This document shows, in pieces, positions 34,013-43,462 of a stretch of DNA of 64,000 nucleotides. Below the pieces are notes generated by a model, which saw nothing but the letters and a program-made list of their open reading frames with translations, searched no databases and was not told where the DNA came from. The position numbers and the translations under genes were made by a program. Position 1 is the stretch's first letter. Each line of letters starts with the position of its first letter. The DNA is from Micromonospora yasonensis (GTDB taxonomy: Bacteria; Actinomycetota; Actinomycetes; Mycobacteriales; Micromonosporaceae), in assembly GCF_026013475.1 (NCBI RefSeq), contig NZ_JAPDPH010000001.1:40986-104985 (forward strand), given 5' to 3'.

Positions 34013-36942
34013 CAGAACAGAGTTGGTGCCGCAGCGGTGACAGCGTCCGGGTCTGGTGGTAACGGCAGGTTGTCGAAGAAGGCGACACGCAACGAGTCCA
34101 GGACGCGGGCCTCGGGCCGCACAAATACGCCCTTCTGCTTATGGCGCGGCACGGCATAAAGAGCCGCCCTAACGAGCGCGGCGAAGCGGGTGTCGTCGAC
34201 AAGGTTGTGGCGATTCAGCCAGGCTTGTGCGGCTCGCGTTCCGTCTTCCTCATAGACGAGCATGAGAGCGTGCAGCGCGTCGATGAGAGCGTCATAGCTG
34301 GCGGCATCGACGTCGAGGCCCTTCGCGGTTCGCCGTTGCGCGGGCGTGAGCAGGGTCGCCTTCCCGGAGCTAGCCTTCATCAGCTTGTGCGTCTTGACCA
34401 CCGTCTCCAGGTCCAGATGCGTCGCCAGGGACAGTTTGAGGGCTTCCGGAGCCGGAAACTCCGCGGCCTGGAAGTCCGACCATGCCAGCAGCCACCAGTC
34501 CGTGACACGGTCAAAGTCCACGTCCTTGCCACCGAGGAGACCCCGCTTCTTCAAAGCGGCGACCTTCACCCGCGCCAGGTCGAGGGCCACGTCGGGGCGT
34601 AGCACTTCCGGTACGCCGTCAGGGTCCAGCTGCCCTGTGTACACGGGCCAGTTACGAGACAACACCGCGAGTACTGGCCCGTAGGTCGCCAAGGTGAGGT
34701 CGATGCCTCGCAAGCCGTGGCCAGCGAAGCGCTCGACTGCGTCGACGGCCGCCTGCTCGACGTCCTGACGGATGTCGTTCCAATACGCCGGTGTGGTGTC
34801 ACCGCGCTTGTGGCAGTTGAGCAGGATTGTCGACTGCGCCGAGTTCTTCTTGGCCTGGTTCAGCGAGTCTGCTTCTGTGGCGACGGGCCATGAGGATGTG
34901 ATCGCGAACCCGGCGTTGAGCAGAGCCGCACCGAGGGTGTCCCACGCATCGACCCGCTTGTGGGTGAACATCACGTTCAACACCCCGGCGGGGCCCAAAA
35001 CTCGATACGCCTCACGGAACGAGCGGGTCAGCAAGTCCTCGTAGTGCGCGTTCGCTAGTTCGTCTGCTGTCTTGGCGCCAGCGACCCGCTTACCCCGGCC
35101 GCCGTGCGTGGCAACATCTTTGAACAGGGACGGGTTCGCAACAGCCTCGGCGTGCTTGTCGGTAATTGGCAGATCACAGAACTGTGGCCACACCAGTGCC
35201 AGTGACCGCTTCAGCCAGACGTAGAAGAAGTCGCTGAGCTCTGCGTACATCACATTGTCGTAGTACGGCGGGTCCGTCACTACTACATCGACGGTCCCAG
35301 CGGGGAGGCTAACCGAGGCTGCGCTGCCGCGTAGCACGTCAGGACGGCCAAGAGCCTCCTCTTCCGTCCCGGACTGCACACCATGAACCAGCTTGCTGAG
35401 CTGGCGGTGGATACTCGCCGCTTTCTCCGCGACCCAGGGAACCAAGACGCGAGCAGCGTCCATCTCGCCGCAGGTCCACTTGAAGGCGAAGTCGTGCCTA
35501 TCGAACGTGTTGCCGATCATCGACCGAGTGGGGTGCCAGCCGCAGAGACGCGAGTTGTAGTTCAAGCCTCGATCGAGGGCGAATGCTAGCTGAAGAGCGA
35601 CTGCCCTACCTCTGGCGTCACCGATTTCTTTGAGCATCTCGGGCTGCAACCGGATGAGTTCCTCAAGGATGACCAGATGGGCCAGCAGTTGGCGCGGCAG
35701 GAACATGTCGGACCATCGTGCGATACCCAGACGCAGCGGTTCATCCGTCTTGTGCCCGGACTCGATGGGTTCATCACATACCAGACCGTCGATTTCCCAG
35801 CCGGGGCGCAGGCGGCCTAGTTCCTTCTCTGCCGCCGCTGCCGCCGCCAGATCGGTGTCCGTTGGTGCGCGAAAGCGGCGCCCCTTGCTTCCGGCTGGCT
35901 CGTAGCAAACGGCCAACAGCACGTAGGTGCCGTGTCCTGCCTTCGCTTGCTGTTGGACGTACTCGCCAGAGAAGGTGGTGTCAGGGGCCCATACACTCTC
36001 CCCGACCCCCTGCTTATACGTGGCCCGCTCGCCGTACTGAGCCGCCTGCTTCCCTTCGACGATGACTGGCACGACGTTTCCGGCGTCCCGGTCGACGTCG
36101 AGGCGAACGGCGACATGCTTGTCGGCATTGTTCGGCCGGGCGAGCCACAGGTTCGGGGCCAAGGGCGTTGGACGCCCAGTGGTGGGACAGGGAACGGCGA
36201 ACGCCCAAATGTAGCCAGCGATGGCATGATCTGCGGCGCGCGGGAAGAACTCGTCTAGTCGGATTCGCGTCGCAGCAGCCCAGCGCTTTCCCCAGTGACG
36301 GATATCCTCGGCGAGGTCGGGCCCAAAGTCATGAACGACGCCGAGGGTGCCCTGCAAGACCGCAGAGGCGACTGGGTTCAGTTCATTGGCGATGGTGTTG
36401 CAGCCGAGCCGCATCGCTTCGAACGGAATACTGCCGCCGCCCGCGAACGGGTCTAGGACGATTGGTGCCTTTGCCGGAGCGCCGGTCCGCAGGGCGTACA
36501 ACCGTCGGATGCGCGCGATCTCGTCCGGCTGGGGTGAGCGGGTGAATGCACGGTCATAGCCATAACCGTTGCCCTGCAGCTTGATTCCGTTGGCATTCGC
36601 AGCTGCGATCGCCGCTCGTGCCCGAACTGGGTCCTTACCCTTCGGGATCCCCACAACTTCGAGGAACCACTGGTGGTAGGCGGCCTCGCCAGGGAACTCG
36701 GCAAAGAGGCCTTCCCGCACACGTCGCGCGTCCTCATCGGCGGCAGCTTCACTCTCGGTTGGCCACGCCGGGAGAACGGATCCGAGGACGGCGGCCCGGC
36801 TGGCGGACAGGGGCCGTCGGGCCCACCAGACATGAACCACGTTCACCGGTGGAAGCGCCGTCGCGCTGCCGCGTTCGCGGAGGCTTTCGGCTCCGATCTG
36901 CTGCGCGGGAAACCACTGGTCAATAAGGCTGGGCACTGTCAA
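34012..36942 (-). CDS. DUF1156 adenine-specific DNA methylase (defence operon)
   Basis: 976 aa. DUF1156 N-terminus (LIDQWFPAQQIGAESLRERG, WWARRPLSASRAAVL), SAM motif DPFAGGGSIPFEAM (164 on), NELNPVASAV, and the catalytic TDPPYYDNVMYAELSDFFYV (DPPY 557-560); all active-site elements of an m6A-type amino-methyltransferase are intact. Likely marks self DNA while partner genes restrict unmodified DNA. It overlaps the genes on both sides by 4 and 1 nt, so it is translated as one operon with them. Confidence 0.9.
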   Translation of the reverse strand: MTVPSLIDQWFPAQQIGAESLRERGSATALPPVNVVHVWWARRPLSASRAAVLGSVLPAWPTESEAAADEDARRVREGLFAEFPGEAAYHQWFLEVVGIPKGKDPVRARAAIAAANANGIKLQGNGYGYDRAFTRSPQPDEIARIRRLYALRTGAPAKAPIVLDPFAGGGSIPFEAMRLGCNTIANELNPVASAVLQGTLGVVHDFGPDLAEDIRHWGKRWAAATRIRLDEFFPRAADHAIAGYIWAFAVPCPTTGRPTPLAPNLWLARPNNADKHVAVRLDVDRDAGNVVPVIVEGKQAAQYGERATYKQGVGESVWAPDTTFSGEYVQQQAKAGHGTYVLLAVCYEPAGSKGRRFRAPTDTDLAAAAAAEKELGRLRPGWEIDGLVCDEPIESGHKTDEPLRLGIARWSDMFLPRQLLAHLVILEELIRLQPEMLKEIGDARGRAVALQLAFALDRGLNYNSRLCGWHPTRSMIGNTFDRHDFAFKWTCGEMDAARVLVPWVAEKAASIHRQLSKLVHGVQSGTEEEALGRPDVLRGSAASVSLPAGTVDVVVTDPPYYDNVMYAELSDFFYVWLKRSLALVWPQFCDLPITDKHAEAVANPSLFKDVATHGGRGKRVAGAKTADELANAHYEDLLTRSFREAYRVLGPAGVLNVMFTHKRVDAWDTLGAALLNAGFAITSSWPVATEADSLNQAKKNSAQSTILLNCHKRGDTTPAYWNDIRQDVEQAAVDAVERFAGHGLRGIDLTLATYGPVLAVLSRNWPVYTGQLDPDGVPEVLRPDVALDLARVKVAALKKRGLLGGKDVDFDRVTDWWLLAWSDFQAAEFPAPEALKLSLATHLDLETVVKTHKLMKASSGKATLLTPAQRRTAKGLDVDAASYDALIDALHALMLVYEEDGTRAAQAWLNRHNLVDDTRFAALVRAALYAVPRHKQKGVFVRPEARVLDSLRVAFFDNLPLPPDPDAVTAAAPTLF

Positions 36943-37352
36943 CGTTTGCTGCTTTCGGCGAGAAGAAGGCGAAGGGCGCGCAGCCCGTTGCGTCGGGTGA
37001 CTTGGGCATGCCAGTAGGCCGCTTCTTCGCGGCTCATCGCGGCGACCCCTGTCGCGACCGTGGTGATCCGGTCGAGGCGCTGTAGTGGTTTGACCGCGCG
37101 TAGGAGCAGCTCGGCGTGAGCTCCGAGCTGCGGGTCGACTGTGAGGGGCTGACCGCTCGTCCAGTCCTGGCCACGCAGGCGGGCGTCCCGCAGGATTTCG
37201 TGCAGCCCGGCGGCCACGTGGAGCGCGCGGTATCCGTTAACTCGAACGGCCCTCTCGCCGCCTTCAAGGTCGGTGGCGTGGACATTGAGCGCGATGACAC
37301 GGCCCTCATCGTCGCGCTCGACAGTGCACCGATAGGTTTCCGTTCGGGTCAT
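36939..37352 (-). CDS. small accessory protein of DUF499/DUF1156 operon
   Basis: 137 aa between DUF499 ATPase and methylase genes with 4-nt overlaps on both sides. N-terminal beta part (TYRCTVERDDEGRVIALNVH), then ALHVAAGLHEILRDARLRGQ and AELLLRAVKPLQRLDRIT helices. DUF499/DUF1156 operons usually contain one such small gene (DUF3780 in some lineages); similarity to a named family cannot be confirmed by eye. Probably a specificity or bridging subunit. Confidence 0.65.
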   Translation of the reverse strand: MTRTETYRCTVERDDEGRVIALNVHATDLEGGERAVRVNGYRALHVAAGLHEILRDARLRGQDWTSGQPLTVDPQLGAHAELLLRAVKPLQRLDRITTVATGVAAMSREEAAYWHAQVTRRNGLRALRLLLAESSKR

Positions 37353-40300
37353 GACGACCCCTCAGACGTGATGCATACATCGCATTTGCTGGGGCCGGTC
37401 GCCTGTGCGGCGTTGACGACCATGGCGAAGTCCTCGCCTTGCAGTTCGACAGGTTCGGTCCATGTTGCGTCGATCTCGGCCTTCAAGTCGGCCGGCCGGC
37501 GAAGTACGGCGCGCAGTACCTCCCGCAGCGGCGCGTATTCGGCCCCGGGCCCGCGGAACTGGATGTGGATCTCGTGCTCTGGATCGTCGAGCTGCACCCT
37601 GGCGCTGATGGTGTAGGTGCTGCTTACCCCGGTGGTGGCTGCGTTCGCCACGGTGAGCAAACGTTGCAGCTCCTTGTCGGCACCTGCGCCGAGATGGTTG
37701 ACGCTCACCCGCAGTCGGCGGGCATGTGTGCGCCCGGCGTCTACCGCCAACTGGCGCGCACCGACCATTGCCGGTCCTGCCGCACCTGATCTGGTGAACT
37801 CGGTGACGGTGACAGTGCTTGTACCGCCACCACCGGTACCACCGTTACCGCCGCCACCTGAGCTACCACAGCCTCCCGTATGGACCTTTCCGCACAGTGG
37901 GCACGCCTCAGGCCCGTCGTCCTTGAATGAGCCAGGCGGGTGTAGCAGAGTGTCCTCTCCTAGGCGTGGCGCCGGACCCGGCCGAACCTGGGTGGACCAG
38001 CCCGCCGCTCCCCCATCAGGTGCTTGGTACTCCCATACGCCGTTGCGGACACCAGCGACGATCAAGTTAACGAGCTGCGCTCGGTCAAGCACCAACCGGA
38101 GATCTGGGCGGCGAGCAAAGACCCGGACCAGTTCGTTGGCGGGCTGCGGAGTGTCAAACTGCGCACCAAGCTTGCTCCGCACATAGGCCGGGTCCAGTGG
38201 CTTGCTTCCAGCAGCCAGGGTCTTGTCCATGGCAGCGAGCAAGTCGAGGATCGCATCGGTCTGGTTGCTGCGGACGCTACCAGTCGTAACCGTGTCGAGG
38301 ACCACCGTCTCCAACCCGCCCTTGCCCGGCACGTAAAGCACGTTCACGTGATTGCATACCGCTACACGGGCCAGCAGGCCGGCCTCCGACGCCTGCCGTG
38401 CGACGTCAGCGGGCCTGCCCTCCCCTAGGTTCTGTAGCAGCTCTGGGGTGGCACGCAGCTGCTCGAGAGCTAGCAGTCGCCGCACGGCTCTAAGCATCGG
38501 CTCATGCCCGTCCCGGTTGGGCACCAGAAAGACCAGCCGGTTGCGGTATTCGCGGACGCCTCCACTCGGGGCCTTCTCGTAGGTGTCAAGCACCTTCTGC
38601 GGTACTGGGTCAACTGCCGGGTCGACGCCCTTGACGTCACCGAAGTCGTCCCAGTGGAAGGCGACGAGGTAGGCATCCTCGCTGTTGTCCGGCACTTTCG
38701 CGTCTTCCCACGCCCGGCGGACCTTGAGCGCGGAATCCTTGTACTGCTCAGAGAGAATCTTCGTGGCGCGCTCGCGCACCTTGCTGCCGAGGATCTTCTC
38801 CTCCGCCTCTTGCACCAAGCGGACCAGACTGGCCTCTGTTGAGAACCGGTAGCCGCGGACATCGGCATGCAGGTACCAGCACGTGTTTTCCAGGTTGTCG
38901 AGGGCCCTGACGAGCAGGTTGGGGTCGTCACTCGGGGTGAGAACAGCCGCGTACAGATCGCTGGCTGCGACCCCAGGTACGTTCCGGGTGAGGCTAAACA
39001 GGTACGCGGCTGTGGCGAGACGCCTCCCATAGGGGGCGCCCATTCGAGCGTCAACGTCGTCGGCGTGGCTCGGGGCACCACCGGGCTGCTGGGCGATATC
39101 GGTGCGGATCACCGGCTCATACAGCGGCCGATCGATGCGGCTGGATAGCTCTTCGGCGAGGATCTGATCGGAAAGGTCCAAGTGGTGCAGGTGGATCAAG
39201 TCGAGGTCCGCGCCAGCGGTCCAGATGCCGCGTACCGCCCTTGCGAGTAGGCGCAGCGCTCCGCGGGTTCGCTGGAAGTTCGGAATCGTCGACAGCCGCT
39301 TGTCCAAGACCCGAATCAGGTCGGGGTGAAACGGATAGCTGGTCTCGATGTTGCGGGCGTGGGTGCCGCTGACCACATCTAGTGGCAGGTCGAGGCCGGC
39401 AGCGTGCGCCTCGGCTGCCGCCTGCGCGTATCGCGCCGCAACGCTCTTCCTCTCGGCCACTCCGGCCATGTCCGTTTCAAACAGCCTGCGTGCAAGGATC
39501 CTCGGGAGGTCGGCTTCTCCGCTGGCCGGCAGGACCAACTCCTTGCGGGCGAGCAGGCTCGCCGCCTGCTTTAGCGTGGCCGCGAGCGTCTCCGTGTCTC
39601 CGGCGAAGGCGTCGTTCTCGCCAGCGGTAGTGATGACGACCACTACCCGCTCGCTGCTATCGGCGGCCTCAAGCAGGGCCATCAAGAACGAGAGCACCTG
39701 TTTGGCGAGGGTTGATTCACCGACGGTGCGGGCGCCTGCGGCGGCCAGGTAGCGGGCGATCTCGTCGATGAGGATGAGAACGGGCTTGCCACCGAATATC
39801 TGCTTAAGTTGGTCGCTGCCCGGGGCGCTAAGCCCCTCGTCGTCCTTGCGGACGATGTTGTACGCGTCTGCGCCGCCGATCTGAAGCGCCAGGTATCCCC
39901 ACGGCGTAGCGGCGCTGATCCCGTCTACAACGGGGAAGGTCGTCGCGCCCGCGCTCGTGCCGACGAACACCGCGACGGTCGGTGTCGGGGTGCCCGCAGG
40001 AGCCGCTAGCACTGCCGGATCCATGAACGAGCGCGCCGCGCTGCTTTCCAAGTGGCCCTTGGCCGCGTGATATAGGGCGATTAGGTTGTGTGTCTTGCCG
40101 CCGCCGAAGCTCGTTTCCAGCCGGAGCACGCTGGCTGCGTCTGGGCGAGTCCCGAGCAGCCGACCGAGGGCCTCGTTCAGCAGGCTCCGCAGTCCATTGC
40201 TGGGATAGGTCTGGGCAAAGAAGACATCCGGCTTGCCATACGTATCCGCGGCGCTTCCGACGACCACGTCTTCCAACCCGGCTGCAAAACGCGCCTCGCT

Positions 40301-40354
40301 GAGCTCTCCGGCGAGCACGTCCTGTCGAGGCTTGATCGCGGTCAGCAACGTCAT
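37349..40354 (-). CDS. DUF499 P-loop ATPase (defence operon)
   Basis: 1001 aa, first gene of the operon. DUF499 hallmarks: FAQTYPSNGLRSLLNEALGR, LETSFGGGKTHNLIALYH (Walker A, GGGKTH at 84-89), PVLILIDEIARYLAAAG (Walker B), ERVVVVITTAGENDAF and SYPFHPDLIRVLDKR. The C-terminal part carries CPLCGKVHTGGCG followed by a Gly-rich linker and a ligand-binding-like domain. Such ATPases are thought to power or gate multi-subunit restriction complexes. Upstream DNA (40355-40560) shows no phage start motif, in keeping with foreign origin. Confidence 0.88.
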   Translation of the reverse strand: MTLLTAIKPRQDVLAGELSEARFAAGLEDVVVGSAADTYGKPDVFFAQTYPSNGLRSLLNEALGRLLGTRPDAASVLRLETSFGGGKTHNLIALYHAAKGHLESSAARSFMDPAVLAAPAGTPTPTVAVFVGTSAGATTFPVVDGISAATPWGYLALQIGGADAYNIVRKDDEGLSAPGSDQLKQIFGGKPVLILIDEIARYLAAAGARTVGESTLAKQVLSFLMALLEAADSSERVVVVITTAGENDAFAGDTETLAATLKQAASLLARKELVLPASGEADLPRILARRLFETDMAGVAERKSVAARYAQAAAEAHAAGLDLPLDVVSGTHARNIETSYPFHPDLIRVLDKRLSTIPNFQRTRGALRLLARAVRGIWTAGADLDLIHLHHLDLSDQILAEELSSRIDRPLYEPVIRTDIAQQPGGAPSHADDVDARMGAPYGRRLATAAYLFSLTRNVPGVAASDLYAAVLTPSDDPNLLVRALDNLENTCWYLHADVRGYRFSTEASLVRLVQEAEEKILGSKVRERATKILSEQYKDSALKVRRAWEDAKVPDNSEDAYLVAFHWDDFGDVKGVDPAVDPVPQKVLDTYEKAPSGGVREYRNRLVFLVPNRDGHEPMLRAVRRLLALEQLRATPELLQNLGEGRPADVARQASEAGLLARVAVCNHVNVLYVPGKGGLETVVLDTVTTGSVRSNQTDAILDLLAAMDKTLAAGSKPLDPAYVRSKLGAQFDTPQPANELVRVFARRPDLRLVLDRAQLVNLIVAGVRNGVWEYQAPDGGAAGWSTQVRPGPAPRLGEDTLLHPPGSFKDDGPEACPLCGKVHTGGCGSSGGGGNGGTGGGGTSTVTVTEFTRSGAAGPAMVGARQLAVDAGRTHARRLRVSVNHLGAGADKELQRLLTVANAATTGVSSTYTISARVQLDDPEHEIHIQFRGPGAEYAPLREVLRAVLRRPADLKAEIDATWTEPVELQGEDFAMVVNAAQATGPSKCDVCITSEGSS

Positions 40355-40563
40355 CTCGGCGATCTCCTGGTCGTGTCCCGCGCGCCGCTTCGGCTCGCTC
40401 TTGCAGGTTGTCGCTGGAGCCCAGCGCCACTGGTTGCGCCCCCATTACGGCGAGCAGCGATGCCAGCATCGTAGGGCATTCGGCGAGAACTGGGGCGGGC
40501 CCGCGGAGGCCCATCAAACAGCGACGGCACTCTCCGCGCATGCACGGTTACCCTCGTTCAGGT

Positions 40564-40870
40564 TCGTCGGTTGGCACGCCAGGATCCTCCGGTTACCGGC
40601 CTCCACGTGAATATCTCTCACGTCTGCTCGGCGGTCGCGTCGCGACGAGCCCGCCTCGGCGCACCAGCCCTGCGCCACCTTCGTCAGCTATTCGATTTGT
40701 GGCCCCGGCCGAAGCGCATCGCACGGGAGAACCGCACCGCCCGCCGCCGCGCCCAGCGCCGCGCGCCCGCGTCCCACCGCGCGTGCTGGTAGAGCCGGGT
40801 CACGTCCGGCCCCGAGCCCTCGACGCCGGAGCGCACCGCGAAAAGGCGACGGCGCCCTTCTGTAGTGGGA
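40564..40870 (-). pseudogene. degenerate copy of phage gene pair 47580-48631
   Basis: 40564-40613 aligns with 47831-47880 (both include CACGCCAGGA and a CTCCACGTG box), and 40674-40840 aligns with about 48143-48307 (CTTCGTCAGCT, CGCCGCGCCCAGCGCCGCGC, CCCACCGCGCGTGCT). About 200 bp between these blocks are missing. No coding frame remains. It is an island of phage sequence inside the cargo block. The remainder of 40355-40886 shows no gene. Confidence 0.65.
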
Positions 40871-40886
40871 AAAGGGGTGAGGTCAA

Positions 40887-42020
40887 TCAGGCGCTTCTGG
40901 CGTAGTCGGAGAAAGGATCTTCTCCTTCGCCGAGTATCATCGGCACGTCGTACACGGACAGGTCTGGCCTGGGCCGCGTGTACCGCACCCGGTGACGCCA
41001 GCGATGGTGCTCGTAGGCCGTGTCCACCTGAATCTCAGCCACGACGGTCGGCTCGACCTGGGCGTAGCGCAACGGCTCCGGCCGCTCGAACTGGCCGGAC
41101 CACCCAGCCGGTAGCGGATCTGGCCAGGGGTGGATGACCGTACGCCGTTCGGTCGGACGTGGCGGGGACAGCAGTTCCGCCAGCTCCTGGCGCTGCGGCG
41201 TGGCCAGCGGGTGCGTGCGGCCGGTGTACCGGAGCCGGCCGCGTCGGTCGAACCGGCCGAGGAGAAGCGTCTCGGGGTCGCGGATGCTGCCGATGACGCC
41301 GCCCACGATCGCCTCGGTCGTGGCACGTGCCCGGAACTTCGCCCACCCTCGCCGGCCAGGCTCATACCGGGTGTCCAGCCGTTTGATCACAACCCCTTCG
41401 ACGCCGGCCGCGGTCCAGGTGGTCAGCCACCCGCTCACCTCGGAGACGTCGGCGCTCTGCGGGGTGATCGCCAGCTGCGGCGGGGCGCCGGCGAGCAGCC
41501 GCACCAGCCGCGCCCGACGCTCGGCCAGCGGCGCGTCGAGCACCGGCTCCCCGCCGGCGTCGACGAGAAGGTCGAAGGTGACGTAGTAGGCGGGGTGCTC
41601 CCGGGCTTCGCGGAGCAGCTGCCGGCCGGCGGTGACCCGCCGCTGCAGCAGGGCGAAGTTTGTCCGCCCGCGCTCCCAGACGACCAGTTCCCCGTCTACC
41701 ACCGCGCCTGGCGGCACGAAGGCCCGCACGGCGCGCGTGATGTCCGGGAAGTACGGCGTCAGATTCCTTCCGGCACGCGACTGCAAGTAGACGTCCGAGG
41801 CGCCCCGGAAGGCCAGCGCCCGCCACCCATCCCACTTCGGCTCATAGACCAGGTTCGGGCCCTCAGGCACTGAGTCGACCGGCGCGGCCAGCATCGGGGC
41901 GACAGGCCGGCCCAGCACCGGCCCACCCGGCGACGTCTCCCACCGCCAGGCCGGACTCACCCCCGCCAGCCCTGTCCGCCCACACCGCGAGCGCCACTCA
42001 TACGCGTCCTCCCCTGCCAT
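40887..42020 (-). CDS. ATP-dependent DNA ligase (LigC/LigD ligase-domain type)
   Basis: About 377 aa if started at ATG 42020; a later GTG near 41960 is possible because family members begin close to RPVAPMLAAPVD. Motif I YEPKWDGWRA (adenylated Lys), motif III VVDGELVVW, motif IV EGVVIKR and motif V GWAKFRAR are present, followed by an OB-fold domain (EAIVGGVIGSIRDPETLLLG, VVAEIQVDTAYEHHRWRHRV). Seals nicks or ends, as in actinobacterial NHEJ or repair. No ku or polymerase gene is next to it. Cargo gene. Confidence 0.88.
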   Translation of the reverse strand: MAGEDAYEWRSRCGRTGLAGVSPAWRWETSPGGPVLGRPVAPMLAAPVDSVPEGPNLVYEPKWDGWRALAFRGASDVYLQSRAGRNLTPYFPDITRAVRAFVPPGAVVDGELVVWERGRTNFALLQRRVTAGRQLLREAREHPAYYVTFDLLVDAGGEPVLDAPLAERRARLVRLLAGAPPQLAITPQSADVSEVSGWLTTWTAAGVEGVVIKRLDTRYEPGRRGWAKFRARATTEAIVGGVIGSIRDPETLLLGRFDRRGRLRYTGRTHPLATPQRQELAELLSPPRPTERRTVIHPWPDPLPAGWSGQFERPEPLRYAQVEPTVVAEIQVDTAYEHHRWRHRVRYTRPRPDLSVYDVPMILGEGEDPFSDYARSA

Positions 42021-42321
42021 CGTCGGGCAGCGGGTCTGGCCTCGGGCGCAGATCAGGCACAACGAATGCATGGGGGGGCCGAGGCCTCTCCCGCTTCCTG
42101 ATTGCCGGCGCCGCTGGCTTCTCGGCTCGGTGGCTACATGCCCACCCGGCTTCGTTCGAGGGTGCAGCGGACCCACGTCTGGCGGTCACTCAGGGCAGCG
42201 AGGCGATGACCGTCGTTGGTAGGGTCGCGGCCATGAGCGCGGTGCGACGGATCGACAGCCGTGTGTGGCGGTCGCGAGCCCGGATGGCAGGTGCCGGACA
42301 GGCCAGGGAGGTCCTCGGTCA
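42021..42321. other. 301-bp intergenic region
   Basis: No gene with family signal. Presumed promoter region for the plus-strand cluster starting at 42322. Confidence 0.35.
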
Positions 42322-42582
42322 ATGATCCCTGGACCGCGGCCTTCAGATTCCGGCGAAGCAACTGCCGGCCCGCATGCGGACGTCCACTCGCCCGACCGGA
42401 CAGTCCGGATCATCGCCTCCTCGCATGGTGATGTGGAGGTGCATGTTCAGGGCTTGCATCGCCACAGCGACGATTCGCTGGCCCGACAGGTGCGGGCAGC
42501 GGCCAGGCTGGCACTAGCATCCTTGCAACAGCCGAGGCGAGAAGCCGAAGTCCCTCGCGGCGAACGGCACCCCGAGTGGTGA
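42322..42582 (+). CDS. small YbaB-like protein of a WXG100-type cluster
   Basis: 86 aa from ATG 42322. DRTVRIIASSHGDVEVHVQG followed by the helix LARQVRAAARLALASLQQP resembles the YbaB/EbfC-like small proteins encoded beside WXG100-type genes in actinomycetes. Overlaps the next start. Similar in layout to the gene at 43157. Confidence 0.6.
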   Translation: MIPGPRPSDSGEATAGPHADVHSPDRTVRIIASSHGDVEVHVQGLHRHSDDSLARQVRAAARLALASLQQPRREAEVPRGERHPEW

Positions 42583-43148
42583 CCATCCGGATGAGCAAGA
42601 AGCCGCTGGCCATCCTGGCTGGCGTTGTCCTTGTGAGCCTCGGCTCTTTGGGACTGTGGCGGTGGGGACCGCTGGCTGATGACCAGGTCGTGCCCTCCTG
42701 CGGTGACTTGGCCGAAGCCCTGCCGAGCGCCGTGGAGGGGTCCTGGACCCTCACCCGTACCGAGCCGACGCGTGCGGTGAGCAGATCCGTGGTCCGGTGC
42801 GAGTTCGGTTTTCGGTCCGCGGATCAGTCGTACTGGGGCAAGGTCGTCCTGGATCTCAGCGCAGGTGACGACGAAGCCGCTCTGCGCAAGAAGGCGACGG
42901 ATGGCCCATGCTACGGCGAGGCAGTTCCGAATCCGAGCGGCGCCAAGTACAAGGTGGCTCGCGCCTGTTCGCAGAAGATCAGCGACAAGGCATTCGCCGG
43001 CGTGTTCGTGGCCTCCGACGAGCGCTATGCGCACACTCTCGCAGAGTTCAGCAGCTCCAGCCTGCCCCCGGAGCAGGTCGTCGCGTACGCGAACAGCAGC
43101 GCGCAGCGCATCATCGACCGCGCGATGGCACTCAAGGCCAGCGACTAG
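42576..43148 (+). CDS. membrane-anchored extracytoplasmic protein
   Basis: 190 aa; tandem GTG codons at 42576, overlapping the previous stop. One N-terminal transmembrane helix (PLAILAGVVLVSLGSLGLW), then an exported domain with four Cys (PSCGDLAEAL, VVRCEFGF, GPCYGEAV, RACSQKIS) that could form two disulfides. In the WXG100-like cluster. Role unknown. Confidence 0.65.
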   Translation: MVTIRMSKKPLAILAGVVLVSLGSLGLWRWGPLADDQVVPSCGDLAEALPSAVEGSWTLTRTEPTRAVSRSVVRCEFGFRSADQSYWGKVVLDLSAGDDEAALRKKATDGPCYGEAVPNPSGAKYKVARACSQKISDKAFAGVFVASDERYAHTLAEFSSSSLPPEQVVAYANSSAQRIIDRAMALKASD

Positions 43149-43156
43149 GAGCATGC

Positions 43157-43462
43157 GTGGGCAAGCTTGAGCGCTACTTCGAGGACGTCGCCCGGATCAC
43201 GGCCAAAGGTGTCTCCGTCAATCGGTGGGTGCGGGTGATCCGGCACCACGATGGGGAGATCAACGTCGTCATCATCCGCGGCATGGTGCGTCAATGCAGC
43301 CCGGACGAGGTGGCTTCCGAGATCCGTACGGCGCTCCTTGCCGTCGTCGCCGATCACCGGCGGCAGTATCGCCAGCTTCGCATCGACTACTTCGGCTCGC
43401 CCGTCGGAGCTGAGCCGTTCACGCCCGTCGAGTTGCAGCACGGGGAGTGGCAAGAGTCATGA
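43157..43462 (+). CDS. small YbaB-like protein, second copy
   Basis: 101 aa from GTG 43157. WVRVIRHHDGEINVVIIRGM followed by DEVASEIRTALLAVVADHRR follows the same beta-hairpin/helix layout as the gene at 42322. Stop overlaps the next ATG (ATGA). Confidence 0.6.
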   Translation: MGKLERYFEDVARITAKGVSVNRWVRVIRHHDGEINVVIIRGMVRQCSPDEVASEIRTALLAVVADHRRQYRQLRIDYFGSPVGAEPFTPVELQHGEWQES

